NCBI GenBank assembly: GCA_951828385.1 | Contig: OX639973.1 | Coordinates: forward strand, 3,525,200-3,589,199 | From: an uncultured Poribacteria bacterium | GTDB lineage: Bacteria > Poribacteria > WGA-4E > WGA-3G | DNA: 64,000 nt | Direction of reading: 5' to 3' | Shown here: positions 1-8,408 of the stretch, one piece after another | Layout: every line of letters begins with the position of its first letter | Position numbering within the stretch: position 1 is the first letter of the stretch | The notes under the pieces: generated by a model | Databases searched by the model: none | What the model was told of the DNA's origin: nothing | What the model saw: the letters and a program-made list of their open reading frames with translations, nothing else | Made by a program: the position numbers and the translations under genes

Positions 1-139
1 GATGGAGATGCAACCAGACGTTTTGGAGAATTTGTAAGGTGTACCTGCGCCCTGTGTCTTCATATCCGTGGCGGAATATAGAGCGCCAAATATCGGAATT
101 CGTAATCTTTTCTTTGAGCCCTTTACGTTCTTCGTTCAT
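1..139 (-). CDS. Cytochrome b (bc complex), N-terminal fragment
   Basis: Incomplete: the gene runs off the left edge. The minus-strand frame opens at ATG (137-139) and reads MNEERKGLKEKITNSDIWRS, followed by IFRHGYEDTGRR and QILQNVWLHLH. The SIFRHG and NVWLHLH segments match the N-terminal region of PetB/QcrB-type cytochrome b of quinol:electron-acceptor oxidoreductases. It lies directly downstream of the Rieske gene on the same strand, the normal order in bc-type operons, which strongly supports the call. Only 46 codons are visible, so haem ligands cannot be checked. No strong Shine-Dalgarno is visible before the ATG. Confidence 0.8.
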   Translation of the reverse strand, partial: MNEERKGLKEKITNSDIWRSIFRHGYEDTGRRYTLQILQNVWLHLH

Positions 140-255
140 ATTTTTTATAGCAAGTTCCGACGTGTACGTTGTAGTATGGGCACTCAAGGTGCGCCCAACA
201 ACGCCGAAACGCCTTTTCTACCTGACCGGAGCCAGGCACAAATGCTCTCCTTTCT

Positions 256-750
256 TCAGACCTTCAAAAAGGAGCTTGGGTCGGTCCACTGCCCCTTCTC
301 ACCTAAAAACTTCACAGACTTATCGATTTCGATCTGACCATCTTCTGCCAATGTAATTTTAACGCGTTCAAGGGGGCGTGGTGCGGGACCTTCGTAGTTC
401 ACACCTTCGCGGTCGAAACCGCTACCGTGGCAAGGACATTTGAATTTGTTTTCAGAGCCGAGCCAGCGCGGTGTACATCCGAGATGCGTGCAAATGGTTA
501 AGAGTGCATAGAATTCGCCATCCTGCTTCCGGACAATCCAAACACCATACGGTTCCTTTTTGAACTTTTCGCTAACGCTGCCCGGTGGATACTCTGCCGG
601 GAACCCTGCTTTAAAAATAGAGGACGGTTCAAACAACACGCGTGGATACAGATACCGAACCAGCCCAGGTCCCAAGGTTAAACCCAGTGCTGCAGTGAAA
701 TTTCCCCAACCGAGGAATTTGAAAAATTTACGTCGAGATACCACTTCCAC
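256..750 (-). CDS. Rieske [2Fe-2S] protein of a cytochrome bc complex
   Basis: 164 residues. The N-terminus carries SRRKFFKFLG followed by a hydrophobic stretch, a Tat-type signal anchor as in most Rieske proteins. The C-terminal half holds both cluster-binding motifs, CTHLGC and CPCHGSGF, supplying the two Cys and two His ligands. The protein transfers electrons from quinol to cytochrome c at the periplasmic face. The first codon is GTG; a second in-frame GTG two codons later has the better-spaced G-rich upstream sequence, so the true start may be 744. Cytochrome b follows 116 bp downstream. A consensus promoter lies upstream. Confidence 0.93.
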   Translation of the reverse strand: MEVVSRRKFFKFLGWGNFTAALGLTLGPGLVRYLYPRVLFEPSSIFKAGFPAEYPPGSVSEKFKKEPYGVWIVRKQDGEFYALLTICTHLGCTPRWLGSENKFKCPCHGSGFDREGVNYEGPAPRPLERVKITLAEDGQIEIDKSVKFLGEKGQWTDPSSFLKV

Positions 751-884
751 CCCCGATTTAGTAGATAGACGCGCACGCGCCAGTTCTACGAAACTAAAGG
801 CAACTGCCTACATTATAATATGATGCCAAAGAAATTCATCAAAATCTTTTCCACTTGAAAGCCATTCATTTCTGAGCGTTAAAT

Positions 885-913
885 ATTATAACATGTTCTT
901 AGAAGTTTGTCAA
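885..913 (-). promoter_or_regulatory. Consensus sigma70 promoter for the Rieske/cytochrome b operon
   Basis: On the minus strand TTGACA (908-913), a 17-bp spacer and TATAAT (885-890) form a perfect consensus promoter about 135 bp upstream of the Rieske start. The 385-bp divergent region 751-1135 otherwise holds no gene and is AT-rich with T-runs. Confidence 0.75.
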
Positions 914-1045
914 CCATTTTTTTCAATTTTTTCACAGAATTTGGAAAAATTTTAGGCAAACGCTTCATATTTTCTTATTGGCATCTTCAATGCGGTTATA
1001 TTACGCACTATACACAACAAATCAAATGCAATTAGCACAATTTTG

Positions 1046-1074
1046 TTCAGTTTTCTGGCAATCTGTGCTACAAT
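1046..1074 (+). promoter_or_regulatory. Probable extended -10 promoter for the LamG gene
   Basis: TG-C-TACAAT (1066-1074) is a good extended -10 element about 60 bp before the LamG start. The -35 is poor (TTCAGT at 1046, or TTGTTC with a 20-bp spacer). Confidence 0.4.
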
Positions 1075-1135
1075 CCACCGTAGGAATATCCTTAGTTTTC
1101 AAAGATTAACAACCCATAAACAGAGGAGAATCAAG

Positions 1136-1912
1136 ATGGTACGCCTTACAATTAGTTTAATCATCGTAGTTTCCATGTTTGCCCAGTTCAGCGACGCTGA
1201 AATCGATCCGAAGTCTATTGTCGGCGCATGGTTGTTTGACGAAACGAACGGAAAAGTGGCTAAAGATTCATCTGACAACGGTAACGATGGCAATCTTGTC
1301 GGCGGTGCTAAATGGGTGAAAGGTAAATTCGGCAACGCCATAGAACTCAACGGAAAAGACGCTTGGGTCACTGTCCCAGAGATTGGACCGCTCGAAGACT
1401 TTACGCTCATCAAATGGTTCAATTCAACAGGAAGAGTTGGCGCGTGGAGATGTTTTTTCAACCGTGACGGTTGGGCAGCTGGATATGTCCATTATCAATT
1501 CCGACCAGATAATAAGATGGAAATGGCTATTCATTCCAACAACCCTGTTCGACATCCGGGTTGGCCTGATTCAGACTTTACAGCAGATAAAAGTATCTTG
1601 AATAAATGGTTCCATCTTGCAGTCGCTTACAGCAGCAACGATGAAGAGGTTCGTGTCTACTTCGATGGCGAACTTGATGCTGAGGGTAAATGGGGGCCCT
1701 TGCCGGGCGAATTTGGACCTGGACGTATCGGTTCATGGAGTGGCGGCGGCAGAGAGTGGGAAGGTATGTTCGATGAAATGCTACTCTTTGATGTTGCCCT
1801 TGAGGAAGATGACATTCAGTCGCTGATGGATAACGGTTTAGAAGCGACATTGGCAGTTGATCCCGTAGGTAAAGTTGCAACAATTTGGGGGGCAATTAAG
1901 CAAAACAGATAG
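1136..1912 (+). CDS. Secreted LamG (concanavalin-like) domain protein with WGxxK tail
   Basis: 258 residues from the ATG at 1136, chosen because AGAGGAGA (1122-1129) precedes it at proper spacing and a clear signal peptide follows (MVRLTISLIIVVSMFAQFSDA). The body is a single LamG/laminin-G-like jelly roll: an IVGAWLFDE start, then KWFHLAVAY and VRVYFDGELD, and a closing FDEMLLFDVALEEDDIQ. Such domains bind carbohydrate or protein; no catalytic motif is visible. The C-terminus AVDPVGKVATIWGAIKQNR matches the tail of unrelated beta-propeller proteins in this window (8409-9407, 9716-10678) and of the partial gene at 63745-64000. Monocistronic; convergent with the downstream glycosylase gene. 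Confidence 0.8.
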   Translation: MVRLTISLIIVVSMFAQFSDAEIDPKSIVGAWLFDETNGKVAKDSSDNGNDGNLVGGAKWVKGKFGNAIELNGKDAWVTVPEIGPLEDFTLIKWFNSTGRVGAWRCFFNRDGWAAGYVHYQFRPDNKMEMAIHSNNPVRHPGWPDSDFTADKSILNKWFHLAVAYSSNDEEVRVYFDGELDAEGKWGPLPGEFGPGRIGSWSGGGREWEGMFDEMLLFDVALEEDDIQSLMDNGLEATLAVDPVGKVATIWGAIKQNR

Positions 1913-2006
1913 GTCCGAATAGTAGACGGTAATCTTTGGCAGGATAGGCGACTGGGGTTAGAGCAAGGTCGAAAACCTCATTCGCAGCTGGGTTGCGTAA
2001 GCTTCG

Positions 2007-2639
2007 TTAAAAAAGGGTGAGCCTGGGAATTTCGGGTGTCTCTTGTAGTTTCCGTACGGCATCGGCGATATCGTCAATGAGGATTTGTCGCATCGCTGTG
2101 AAATCCTCACCCTCTTGTCTGAGGATGTAAGCGGGATTGAATGTTGCCATAGCAAACGGGGCATATTGGGTATCTGTAAACCAGATGCCGCGTTCCTCCG
2201 TAATGCGGAAACTTCGATGAATAAGCACTTTCGCTGCAGGTGCCCCCATGCAGAGAATCACCGAAGGTTGTATCAAGGTGAGTTCTCCATCAAGCCATTT
2301 AGCGCACGCTTTAATCTCCGATGCCTTCGGTGGACGGTTTTTCAACACACCCCCTTTGAGACCTGCGGCTCGACACTTAATGATGTTGGTGAGCCAGATG
2401 TCACTGCGCGTCAAATCATTTATCGTCAATACTTCATCAAGCAAATTCCCGGTAGGCCCTGAAAATGGCAGCGTCGTGTGATTATCTGCAGCGGAGGGGC
2501 CCTCTGCAACAAGCACTAATTTCGCGGTGGCATCTCCGCTACCGAAAACGACGTTTGTACGGGTTTCTGCTAAGTCACAAGCCGTACAAACGCTTGCACG
2601 CGCTTTGAGGGTTTGCATTTGTGTATGAACAGTGCTCAT
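2007..2639 (-). CDS. Family 4/5-like uracil-DNA glycosylase (Fe-S)
   Basis: 210 residues. The four Cys of the UDG superfamily [4Fe-4S] cluster are visible at C18, C21, C89 (IIKCRA) and C112, with the intervening PFSGPTGNLLD segment of the uracil-binding fold. The enzyme would excise uracil from DNA to start base-excision repair. The motifs are not canonical: the usual GEAPG catalytic motif reads AEGPS, and the usual HP(A/S) near the C-terminus reads FNPAYILR, so the conserved His is Asn. Substrate preference may therefore differ from classic family 4. The gene follows the glycosidase gene by 24 bp on the same strand. Confidence 0.78.
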   Translation of the reverse strand: MSTVHTQMQTLKARASVCTACDLAETRTNVVFGSGDATAKLVLVAEGPSAADNHTTLPFSGPTGNLLDEVLTINDLTRSDIWLTNIIKCRAAGLKGGVLKNRPPKASEIKACAKWLDGELTLIQPSVILCMGAPAAKVLIHRSFRITEERGIWFTDTQYAPFAMATFNPAYILRQEGEDFTAMRQILIDDIADAVRKLQETPEIPRLTLF

Positions 2640-2663
2640 GTCCTGACCCCGACTTTCCTGAAG

Positions 2664-5147
2664 TTACACGGTGCCTCCGGAAGTTTTTGCGAAGTGAATG
2701 CTGGCGTGTACCAACTGCTCCGGTTGCGTCCCAGTAAACTTTAACTGATAAATCGGTTTGTCCCAATTATATTCATAACCGCTGCCGTAAGTCGCCACGC
2801 TTATGGGTAGATAACCCTCTGGCACATGAATAAAGCAGGTCCCGTCAGCCTGTCTAAGCGGTTTGCAAACGAGTAGATAACTTTGGCTGTGATGATCCCA
2901 ACCGGCAGATAGGATCTCGGCACTGCCTTGCGTATAGTGAATATCGGTTGCGAGCAATTGGGGTATGTCCTGCTCTTCACGGAAACAGAGCAGCTTCGCG
3001 GAACGGGGCGGAATATTCAACAAGTTTACGCTTTGTGAAACCTTGCCGAGATATTGACGCATCCAGAAATCGTGGACAAGGAATCCGTCAGATTCAGGCA
3101 CACCCAGTGCATCGAGTTCAAAATAAACATCGTCTTCGTGATCATTCCAATTGAAGACTGCGGCGAGATACCATGTTTCCTGAGGTGTTGAAATAGGTAG
3201 GCTCCAAATCTTGGGGAAAGGTTCGTCATAAATATCCACGGGCGTAGCAGCTTCATTTATAAGTGGAAAGATTTTCGCTAAGTATGCTGCCCGCAATGGC
3301 GTAAGTGTCGCGATGGGGTCAGCACAAAGAACAGCCCCACCACTGAGTGCAGCGGCTGTCATCTCCGCGATTGCCTCATTGATAGGTCGTGGTTCATCAA
3401 CAGCAAGTTCGCCAAAAAGATGGTTCCAGAGGACTCTATGCTCTCGTAGATACGCCGCATATCGACTTAAGCGATGCTTCGTGCCCCGTTGATGATGCCA
3501 CTGATCACTTGCACGGTTCGAGGGCCCATCAGCAGAAAACGGTGGATTGAGGAGTGGTGCGTTGACAGTAACATTACCGATACATAAATCCGAAATAGCA
3601 TTGTATCCTGCAAGCAAAACGGTCTCTTTTACCGGTGTGCTTTCCAAGCGAACCTCATTAATTGTATCTCTTAGCAGTTCAGCAGCGAGACGATACAGCT
3701 GCACTGCTGTTAAACTGTCATCATGCCATCGCAAATTGTGTGAAGCGTTGGTAAGTCCCGTTGTATAAGCGGTGAAGTCTACATTAATGAGTGAATAACC
3801 ACAATCGCTCACCATGTGTTTAATCTGTTCACGAATACGTGCCTGTACTTCTGGATGCGAAACATCCAAGAGTGCGACCTCTTTGCCGGTGTCTGGCAGA
3901 TGGATTGTTGCGGGTTTGGAGCTGTTCTGTGCAGTGCGTCTACGTGGGTGTCTCCTTCCGCTGCGAGTTGCAGGCTGTTCCTGTATGCAATAGTCTGGAT
4001 GGTTCTGTACAAATTCCGAATCAAGTGCGAGACCAAACAGATTAACTTGGAGCCCTGCCTTAAAACCTTTTGCTCGAATCTGGTTGACAGTCTCTGGATT
4101 TTGTAATCCTGACGCTGCGTCAAGTTGAATATAACTGATACCGCCCGGGGCGTTGGGTTGAAACAGAGGATGCTCGGCGAGTGCATCTGCTTGCGTTAAT
4201 ATAGCATCGGGATCAAGGGGGCCTGATGTATCGGAAAAAGACCACGCAGCAAACGATGCATCGTGAGCCATCGTAGATTGCACATGTGCGCGTTCGTTTT
4301 TTTTCGCCCTGAGAGCCGTATAGTGTTCATAGGCAGCCTGAGCACCACCTGTAAAGTTGATATAAACAGTTTCAGAGAGAATTTCCTCACCAGCGTCGCA
4401 GCGCTGCGCACACTGATGATAGAGTGCCCACGAGTTAACGCCTGATACCGATGTTTTTTTCTTTTTAGCACTCGATTGTGAACGTTTTCCACCATTCTGT
4501 TGACAACCGACCTGAATCCGGGGCCACCACTTCTCAGTAGTTAAGAAACCGAAGACAAGTGCCTTGCCAGTCTGTGTATCGTGAAGTACACCATCATGGC
4601 TCGGATGCATAGCATCGGTCTCGCTGAGAAGGAATCCGTCATAGAGTCTTTTACTGACACCGGGGGAGACGGGCGGCATATTAATAAAAAGGTGGCACTC
4701 CGATGGTGTTGTCCCGAGCAAAACGGCACCGCGATTTGCAGAAACACCCAGTACTGTCACGCTGTCGAGTTGCAACGGTTCAGGTTTTAGGTTTTCAACA
4801 CCAACTTTGAGGTGTATGCCGGGATGGGCGTTATAACAATTGAGGTAGGTATTTATCCGAATGCCCTTACCTGTCGCCTCGTATGAAAAACGGACCTGAT
4901 GATAATCACCGAAAGCATCGGTTTTGGGAAGCTCGGTCATAAATTCGCGGGTGCCAGTGTCTTCGGTTTTGATAACAGTTCCATCGTCAAGGGTTACCTG
5001 TGTACACCCGTTTCGGATAATTGTGTCACCATTTTCATCACTATAATCCCAAGTTCCTTTTGAAAGGTTAAATTTAATCTCAAATTGATTGTGGTTTATC
5101 ACAGCGAGGTTCCCCTGCCGTGAGACTGCTACATCATCTGGTCTCAT
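2664..5147 (-). CDS. GH36/GH27-like alpha-galactosidase family glycoside hydrolase
   Basis: 827 residues without an obvious signal peptide, so probably cytoplasmic. The N-terminal 280 residues look like the beta-sandwich domain of GH36 enzymes. A (beta/alpha)8-type domain follows (ISYIQLDAASG, KAGLQVNLFG, then CGYSLINVDFTAY, which could carry the nucleophile Asp). The C-terminal 150 residues resemble the beta domain (AVFNWNDHEDD, PPRSAKLLCF). There is a low-complexity basic insertion near residues 220-235 (SSAKKKK). The substrate is not certain; other clan GH-D families are possible. Start ATG at 5147 with AAGGAAA upstream. It lies between the bicupin and the glycosylase genes, all on the minus strand. 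Confidence 0.6.
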   Translation of the reverse strand: MRPDDVAVSRQGNLAVINHNQFEIKFNLSKGTWDYSDENGDTIIRNGCTQVTLDDGTVIKTEDTGTREFMTELPKTDAFGDYHQVRFSYEATGKGIRINTYLNCYNAHPGIHLKVGVENLKPEPLQLDSVTVLGVSANRGAVLLGTTPSECHLFINMPPVSPGVSKRLYDGFLLSETDAMHPSHDGVLHDTQTGKALVFGFLTTEKWWPRIQVGCQQNGGKRSQSSAKKKKTSVSGVNSWALYHQCAQRCDAGEEILSETVYINFTGGAQAAYEHYTALRAKKNERAHVQSTMAHDASFAAWSFSDTSGPLDPDAILTQADALAEHPLFQPNAPGGISYIQLDAASGLQNPETVNQIRAKGFKAGLQVNLFGLALDSEFVQNHPDYCIQEQPATRSGRRHPRRRTAQNSSKPATIHLPDTGKEVALLDVSHPEVQARIREQIKHMVSDCGYSLINVDFTAYTTGLTNASHNLRWHDDSLTAVQLYRLAAELLRDTINEVRLESTPVKETVLLAGYNAISDLCIGNVTVNAPLLNPPFSADGPSNRASDQWHHQRGTKHRLSRYAAYLREHRVLWNHLFGELAVDEPRPINEAIAEMTAAALSGGAVLCADPIATLTPLRAAYLAKIFPLINEAATPVDIYDEPFPKIWSLPISTPQETWYLAAVFNWNDHEDDVYFELDALGVPESDGFLVHDFWMRQYLGKVSQSVNLLNIPPRSAKLLCFREEQDIPQLLATDIHYTQGSAEILSAGWDHHSQSYLLVCKPLRQADGTCFIHVPEGYLPISVATYGSGYEYNWDKPIYQLKFTGTQPEQLVHASIHFAKTSGGTV

Positions 5148-5239
5148 CCATTAATTTCCTTTTTCGTCTTGGCACAAGTGTATAGACTGCGCTTGGACAA
5201 TTTTGCGGGAAACCCTTAACATTCGGCAGATACCACGAT

Positions 5240-5974
5240 TTACATGGAAGAAGCAACTGCCCGACAAGATATGACTGCTGTCTGTTCATCCCCAGTATGC
5301 GAAAGTGAAAAGGAGTCCCCAGGGGAGAGGAAAAGGACATCATATCGTTCGAGTGTATGCGTCTCTCCACCATTATGCTTCACTTCAGCACATCCATCCT
5401 TTAGCACATAAATTGATTCGCTGTGTATCGGTTCATGCGTAAAGTGTTGCCCCTTGTCAAGACAGATGTAATCTAAGGAGAGATGTACAGAGCCTTTTTG
5501 CGGTGAGACGACGCTTCGCCAATCAGCAGCTTTTCCGAACACAGGTCCACACCGCGCCATATTAAGCACCTGAACGTTGCTCCGATGCCCATCTTGTGGC
5601 GTTGGGGCTTCATCTGGTGTATCTCGTTCGCCCCGGTAGAGTGCCATATCCGGCGGAGCTTGGAAACTAATCAAGCGTGCTCTGTTCGGCGTGGTATTAA
5701 CTGTACCGTGGACCTCGCCTGCCGGGACAAAAATAACATCGCCTGCAGCAATCGGTGTATAGACACTCCCTTGTCGGATAGCACCGCCACCTTCTAAGAC
5801 GACAATAGCGTCTTCTGATGCGTCATGGTAGTGCTGTGTAAATTCTTGACCGGGAGCGTGGAGTCCATGGTTCAGCGTCAACTGTGTCGATCCCATATCT
5901 GGATGTACGACACGCCAATTTTTGCCTTTGCCCATTTGAAAAGGGGTTCCGGATTGGAGGTTCAAAATCTTCAT
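5240..5974 (-). CDS. Two-domain cupin protein
   Basis: 244 residues with two cupin domains. The first (about residues 25-110) has HYHDASEDAIVVLEGGG followed by GDVIFVPAGEVHG, giving metal-ligand His and Glu. The second (about 145-240) has FTHEPIHSESIYVLKDG and DVLFLSPGDSFSLSH. Bicupins of this type are dioxygenases, isomerases or sugar-binding proteins; nothing visible fixes the reaction. No clear Shine-Dalgarno. It is upstream of the GH36-like gene on the same strand (92-bp gap), so a joint role in sugar metabolism is possible. Confidence 0.65.
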   Translation of the reverse strand: MKILNLQSGTPFQMGKGKNWRVVHPDMGSTQLTLNHGLHAPGQEFTQHYHDASEDAIVVLEGGGAIRQGSVYTPIAAGDVIFVPAGEVHGTVNTTPNRARLISFQAPPDMALYRGERDTPDEAPTPQDGHRSNVQVLNMARCGPVFGKAADWRSVVSPQKGSVHLSLDYICLDKGQHFTHEPIHSESIYVLKDGCAEVKHNGGETHTLERYDVLFLSPGDSFSLSHTGDEQTAVISCRAVASSM

Positions 5975-6058
5975 TTTTTATGTCTATGCCCAGTGCGTAA
6001 AGGGTAGATCACCCTGTAATAATAAATAACATACGGCTTAAAAATCTACGGATTCCTT

Positions 6059-6090
6059 GTAGTCGGTGCGGTTAGGAAACCGCACCTACC
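6059..6090. repeat. Hairpin repeat (GGT...GGA...ACCTAC type)
   Basis: Perfect 9-bp arms, GGTGCGGTT (6065-6073) and AACCGCACC (6078-6086), with an AGGA loop, flanked by TGTAGTC on the left and TACC on the right. It abuts the rsmD stop codon and could also act as a terminator. The same architecture, with different arm sequence, occurs inside ksgA at 15275-15297. Confidence 0.7.
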
Positions 6091-6703
6091 GCGGAGTTGC
6101 GTAAGTCCTTTGATAAAACGAAACGACTGTATCCCCATAATTCGCCTGCCGACTCTGTGCCAAACTTCCGACGCTGTCAGGTATCACAAACTGCTTTGCA
6201 TGTTCAACAAGCAGTACGCCACTGGTATGGAGCAGCGAATTCTCAGCCAGCAATGCTAAACAGGCGGTGTATAGTTCTGAACCGCCCTGTAAACCTACGG
6301 CATAAGGTGGATCAAAATAGATAACCTCAAACACAGCGGCCTGTTTCTGGAGATATGTAATCCCTTTCACAGCATCGCGACGGAGCAGATATATTGTATC
6401 AGTTGGCTTGCGAGCTGCGCGAGGTTTAGTCGTAAGTCCACATATCCAAAGGTTCTGTTCTATCATCTGGATGCACCGCGGGTCGCGCTCCAAAAAGGTG
6501 ACATGTTTCGCGCCACGGCTCAACGCTTCGATCCCCATATTCCCTGTACCGGCACAAAGGTCGAGAAAATTCGCGTCAATAATCTGTTCTCGCAGTATAC
6601 TGAAGACAGATTCTTTAACGCGATCCGCAGTAGGACGGACGACACGATTGCCCTTCGGTGCAACCAAACGTCTCCCTCTGAATGTGCCAGCGATAACTCT
6701 CAT
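6086..6703 (-). CDS. rsmD: 16S rRNA (guanine966-N2)-methyltransferase RsmD
   Basis: 205 residues. It opens with MRVIAGTFRGRRL and has RPTADRVKESVFSIL, both signatures of RsmD. The SAM-binding segment is FLDLCAGTGNMGIEALSRGA and the catalytic motif is YFDPPY. It would methylate G966 of 16S rRNA on the assembling 30S subunit. The C-terminus (LLVEHAKQF...VVSFYQR) fits the family. Start ATG at 6703. The usual partner coaD is not beside it; a DUF1501 gene lies upstream across a repeat. Confidence 0.92.
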   Translation of the reverse strand: MRVIAGTFRGRRLVAPKGNRVVRPTADRVKESVFSILREQIIDANFLDLCAGTGNMGIEALSRGAKHVTFLERDPRCIQMIEQNLWICGLTTKPRAARKPTDTIYLLRRDAVKGITYLQKQAAVFEVIYFDPPYAVGLQGGSELYTACLALLAENSLLHTSGVLLVEHAKQFVIPDSVGSLAQSRQANYGDTVVSFYQRTYATPR

Positions 6704-6739
6704 TTTTTAGTAGTTATCAGTTGTCAGTTAAAGAGAGTT

Positions 6740-6790
6740 ACTGACAACCGAAAGGTTTTTCGCAGAAAAACCGTACTGATAACTGACAAC
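6740..6790 (-). repeat. Interspersed palindromic repeat (GTCAGTTATCAGT / GGTTTTTC family)
   Basis: On the minus strand the order is GTTGTCAGTTATCAGT, then the hairpin GGTTTTTC-TGC-GAAAAACC, then TTTCGGTTGTCAGT. A copy with only about half a dozen differences lies at 42502-42552 between ruvA and ruvB. The 101-bp gap between rsmD and the DUF1501 gene is almost filled by this element and a degenerate second arm (6712-6730). Confidence 0.75.
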
Positions 6791-6804
6791 TATTCCTCTG
6801 ACAA

Positions 6805-8115
6805 CTATATTGCCTTGAACAATTCCTCTATAACCGAACCATCGTTGACGACTCGAATCGGTCGTCCGGAACGAGAATAATTCTCTTCATTCCCATCAAC
6901 GCCAAGTGCGAAACAGAGCGATGCGAAAAGGTCAGGTACACCGACAGCACCACTCACGACTTCGCTACCGTCTTCATTGGTACCACCGACGATCTGTCCA
7001 CCACGGGTCCCACCCCCTGCGACGACAGCAGACCAACCGTTGGTATGATGGTCGCGTCCATCATTTTCGTTGATCCTCGGCGTACGTCCAAATTCACCCA
7101 GCCAGAGTACGATCGTCTCTTCGAGGAGATCCCGCTCGGATAAGTCTTTCAGGAGCATCGCGAACGCTGGATCCACGCTATCAAGAAGTTCTTTTGTCCG
7201 ATCAAAGTTGTTTTGGTGTGTATCCCAACCATCCAATGAGACTTCTACAAATTTGACCCCCGCCTCCACAAGTCGGCGCGCCATGAGACACCCTTGACCA
7301 AACTTGTTCATACCATACGCTTCGCGGATGGCGATCGGCTCTTCGTCGAGTTGGAAAGCATCTATTTTCGGGGAATTGATGAGTTCATCTGCTTTCTTAT
7401 AAATCGCTTCATGTGCTTCTGTGCTGCGTCCCGTCCGTTTCGCGATAAAATCTTTCTCAATCGCTCTGAGCATCTTGAGTCGTTCGCGAAAACGGTGTGT
7501 GTCCATTTGTGCCGGATAGGAAATGTCTTCGACAGGCTTCATCGGATCTTTAACGACAAACGGATCGTGCGTTGCACCGAGAAAGCCGCCGGAATATGTC
7601 GGCGAATTAATGTTAACACAACTCGGCAGATCCAAAAGTGCGTCTTCAAGATAGTAAGAGGTGATTGATCCGAGGGTCGGATGTCTGACGGCTCCACCGG
7701 GAGCATATCCTGTATGGAGTAAGTAGCGGGCGCGTTCATGATTCCCTTCACGCGAAACCATGGAACGAATGATAGAGAGATGGTGTGCCTGTTCGGCAAC
7801 ATTCGGGAGGTGTTCGGAGACCTGTATACCTGTAGCACTCGTTGGAATCGCTGCGAAGGGACCCCCGTTTTTGGTCCCGGGTTTCGGATCAAATGTATCT
7901 AACTGGCTGGCACCGCCACTCATAAAAAGCACGATACAATGCTTGGCGCGCGGTATTATATCTTCAAGCTGCGCGAAGCTACTGGCACCGAAGTGCTGCA
8001 TCGCAATCAGTCCCAGAAAACTACTGATACCGCTCTTGAAAAAACCGCGGCGTGAGATCTCTTTGTGCCATAATTCCGGTGTGTCGTATTCCGGAACCCA
8101 CAATTTTGTGTCCAT
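6805..8115 (-). CDS. DUF1501 family protein, Tat-exported
   Basis: 436 residues from the ATG at 8115, chosen because GGAGG (8122-8126) sits 6 bp before it; an ATG at 8121 is too close. SRRGFFKSG near residue 25 followed by a hydrophobic stretch and SSFAQ is a Tat signal. The body has the DUF1501 features: HCIVLFMSGGASQLDTFDPKPG near the start, then GWDTHQNNF, and LWLGEFGRTP. DUF1501 belongs to the alkaline-phosphatase/sulfatase-like superfamily and usually sits beside a DUF1553/DUF1549 cytochrome-like gene in Planctomycetes and Verrucomicrobia; no such partner is adjacent here. The substrate is unknown. Confidence 0.88.
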   Translation of the reverse strand: MDTKLWVPEYDTPELWHKEISRRGFFKSGISSFLGLIAMQHFGASSFAQLEDIIPRAKHCIVLFMSGGASQLDTFDPKPGTKNGGPFAAIPTSATGIQVSEHLPNVAEQAHHLSIIRSMVSREGNHERARYLLHTGYAPGGAVRHPTLGSITSYYLEDALLDLPSCVNINSPTYSGGFLGATHDPFVVKDPMKPVEDISYPAQMDTHRFRERLKMLRAIEKDFIAKRTGRSTEAHEAIYKKADELINSPKIDAFQLDEEPIAIREAYGMNKFGQGCLMARRLVEAGVKFVEVSLDGWDTHQNNFDRTKELLDSVDPAFAMLLKDLSERDLLEETIVLWLGEFGRTPRINENDGRDHHTNGWSAVVAGGGTRGGQIVGGTNEDGSEVVSGAVGVPDLFASLCFALGVDGNEENYSRSGRPIRVVNDGSVIEELFKAI

Positions 8116-8146
8116 GTCCATCCTCCTCAATTATTTCATCTATACC

Positions 8147-8176
8147 ATTTTAACATACCTATGTCTTTATAAACAA
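8147..8176 (-). promoter_or_regulatory. Probable promoter of the DUF1501 gene
   Basis: Minus strand TTGTTT (8171-8176), 18-bp spacer ending in TGT, TAAAAT (8147-8152), about 30 bp before the start. Confidence 0.45.
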
Positions 8177-8318
8177 GGAGAAATTTAAGCGATTTTCAAT
8201 TTTGATCTTCTAAAGGGATCAGAAAGGCATGGTCGGTAAGAGATGAGATTCCAAACCTCGCCAGTCAAAGAAAGGCAATTACGGATTTTACTATAAGAAA
8301 AGAAAGCATCCTACTAAA

Positions 8319-8334
8319 GTAGGAGCAGGCCTTG
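8319..8334. repeat. Small palindrome TCCTACT-AA-AGTAGGA
   Basis: Perfect 7-bp inverted repeat in the 293-bp intergenic stretch 8116-8408. The arm contains the TCCTAC tail seen in the other hairpin repeats of this window. Nothing else is evident in this interval. Confidence 0.5.
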
Positions 8335-8408
8335 GGTCCAACCGCAAAAATTGTAGCCGTGCCCTTCTCGTTAGTTGTGAGACTATCCAGATGTTCTCAC
8401 CTTAAGTC

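Noticed and set aside
39-356. Plus-strand ORFs at the left edge
   Set aside because: They are antisense to the cytochrome b and Rieske genes, which carry clear family motifs.
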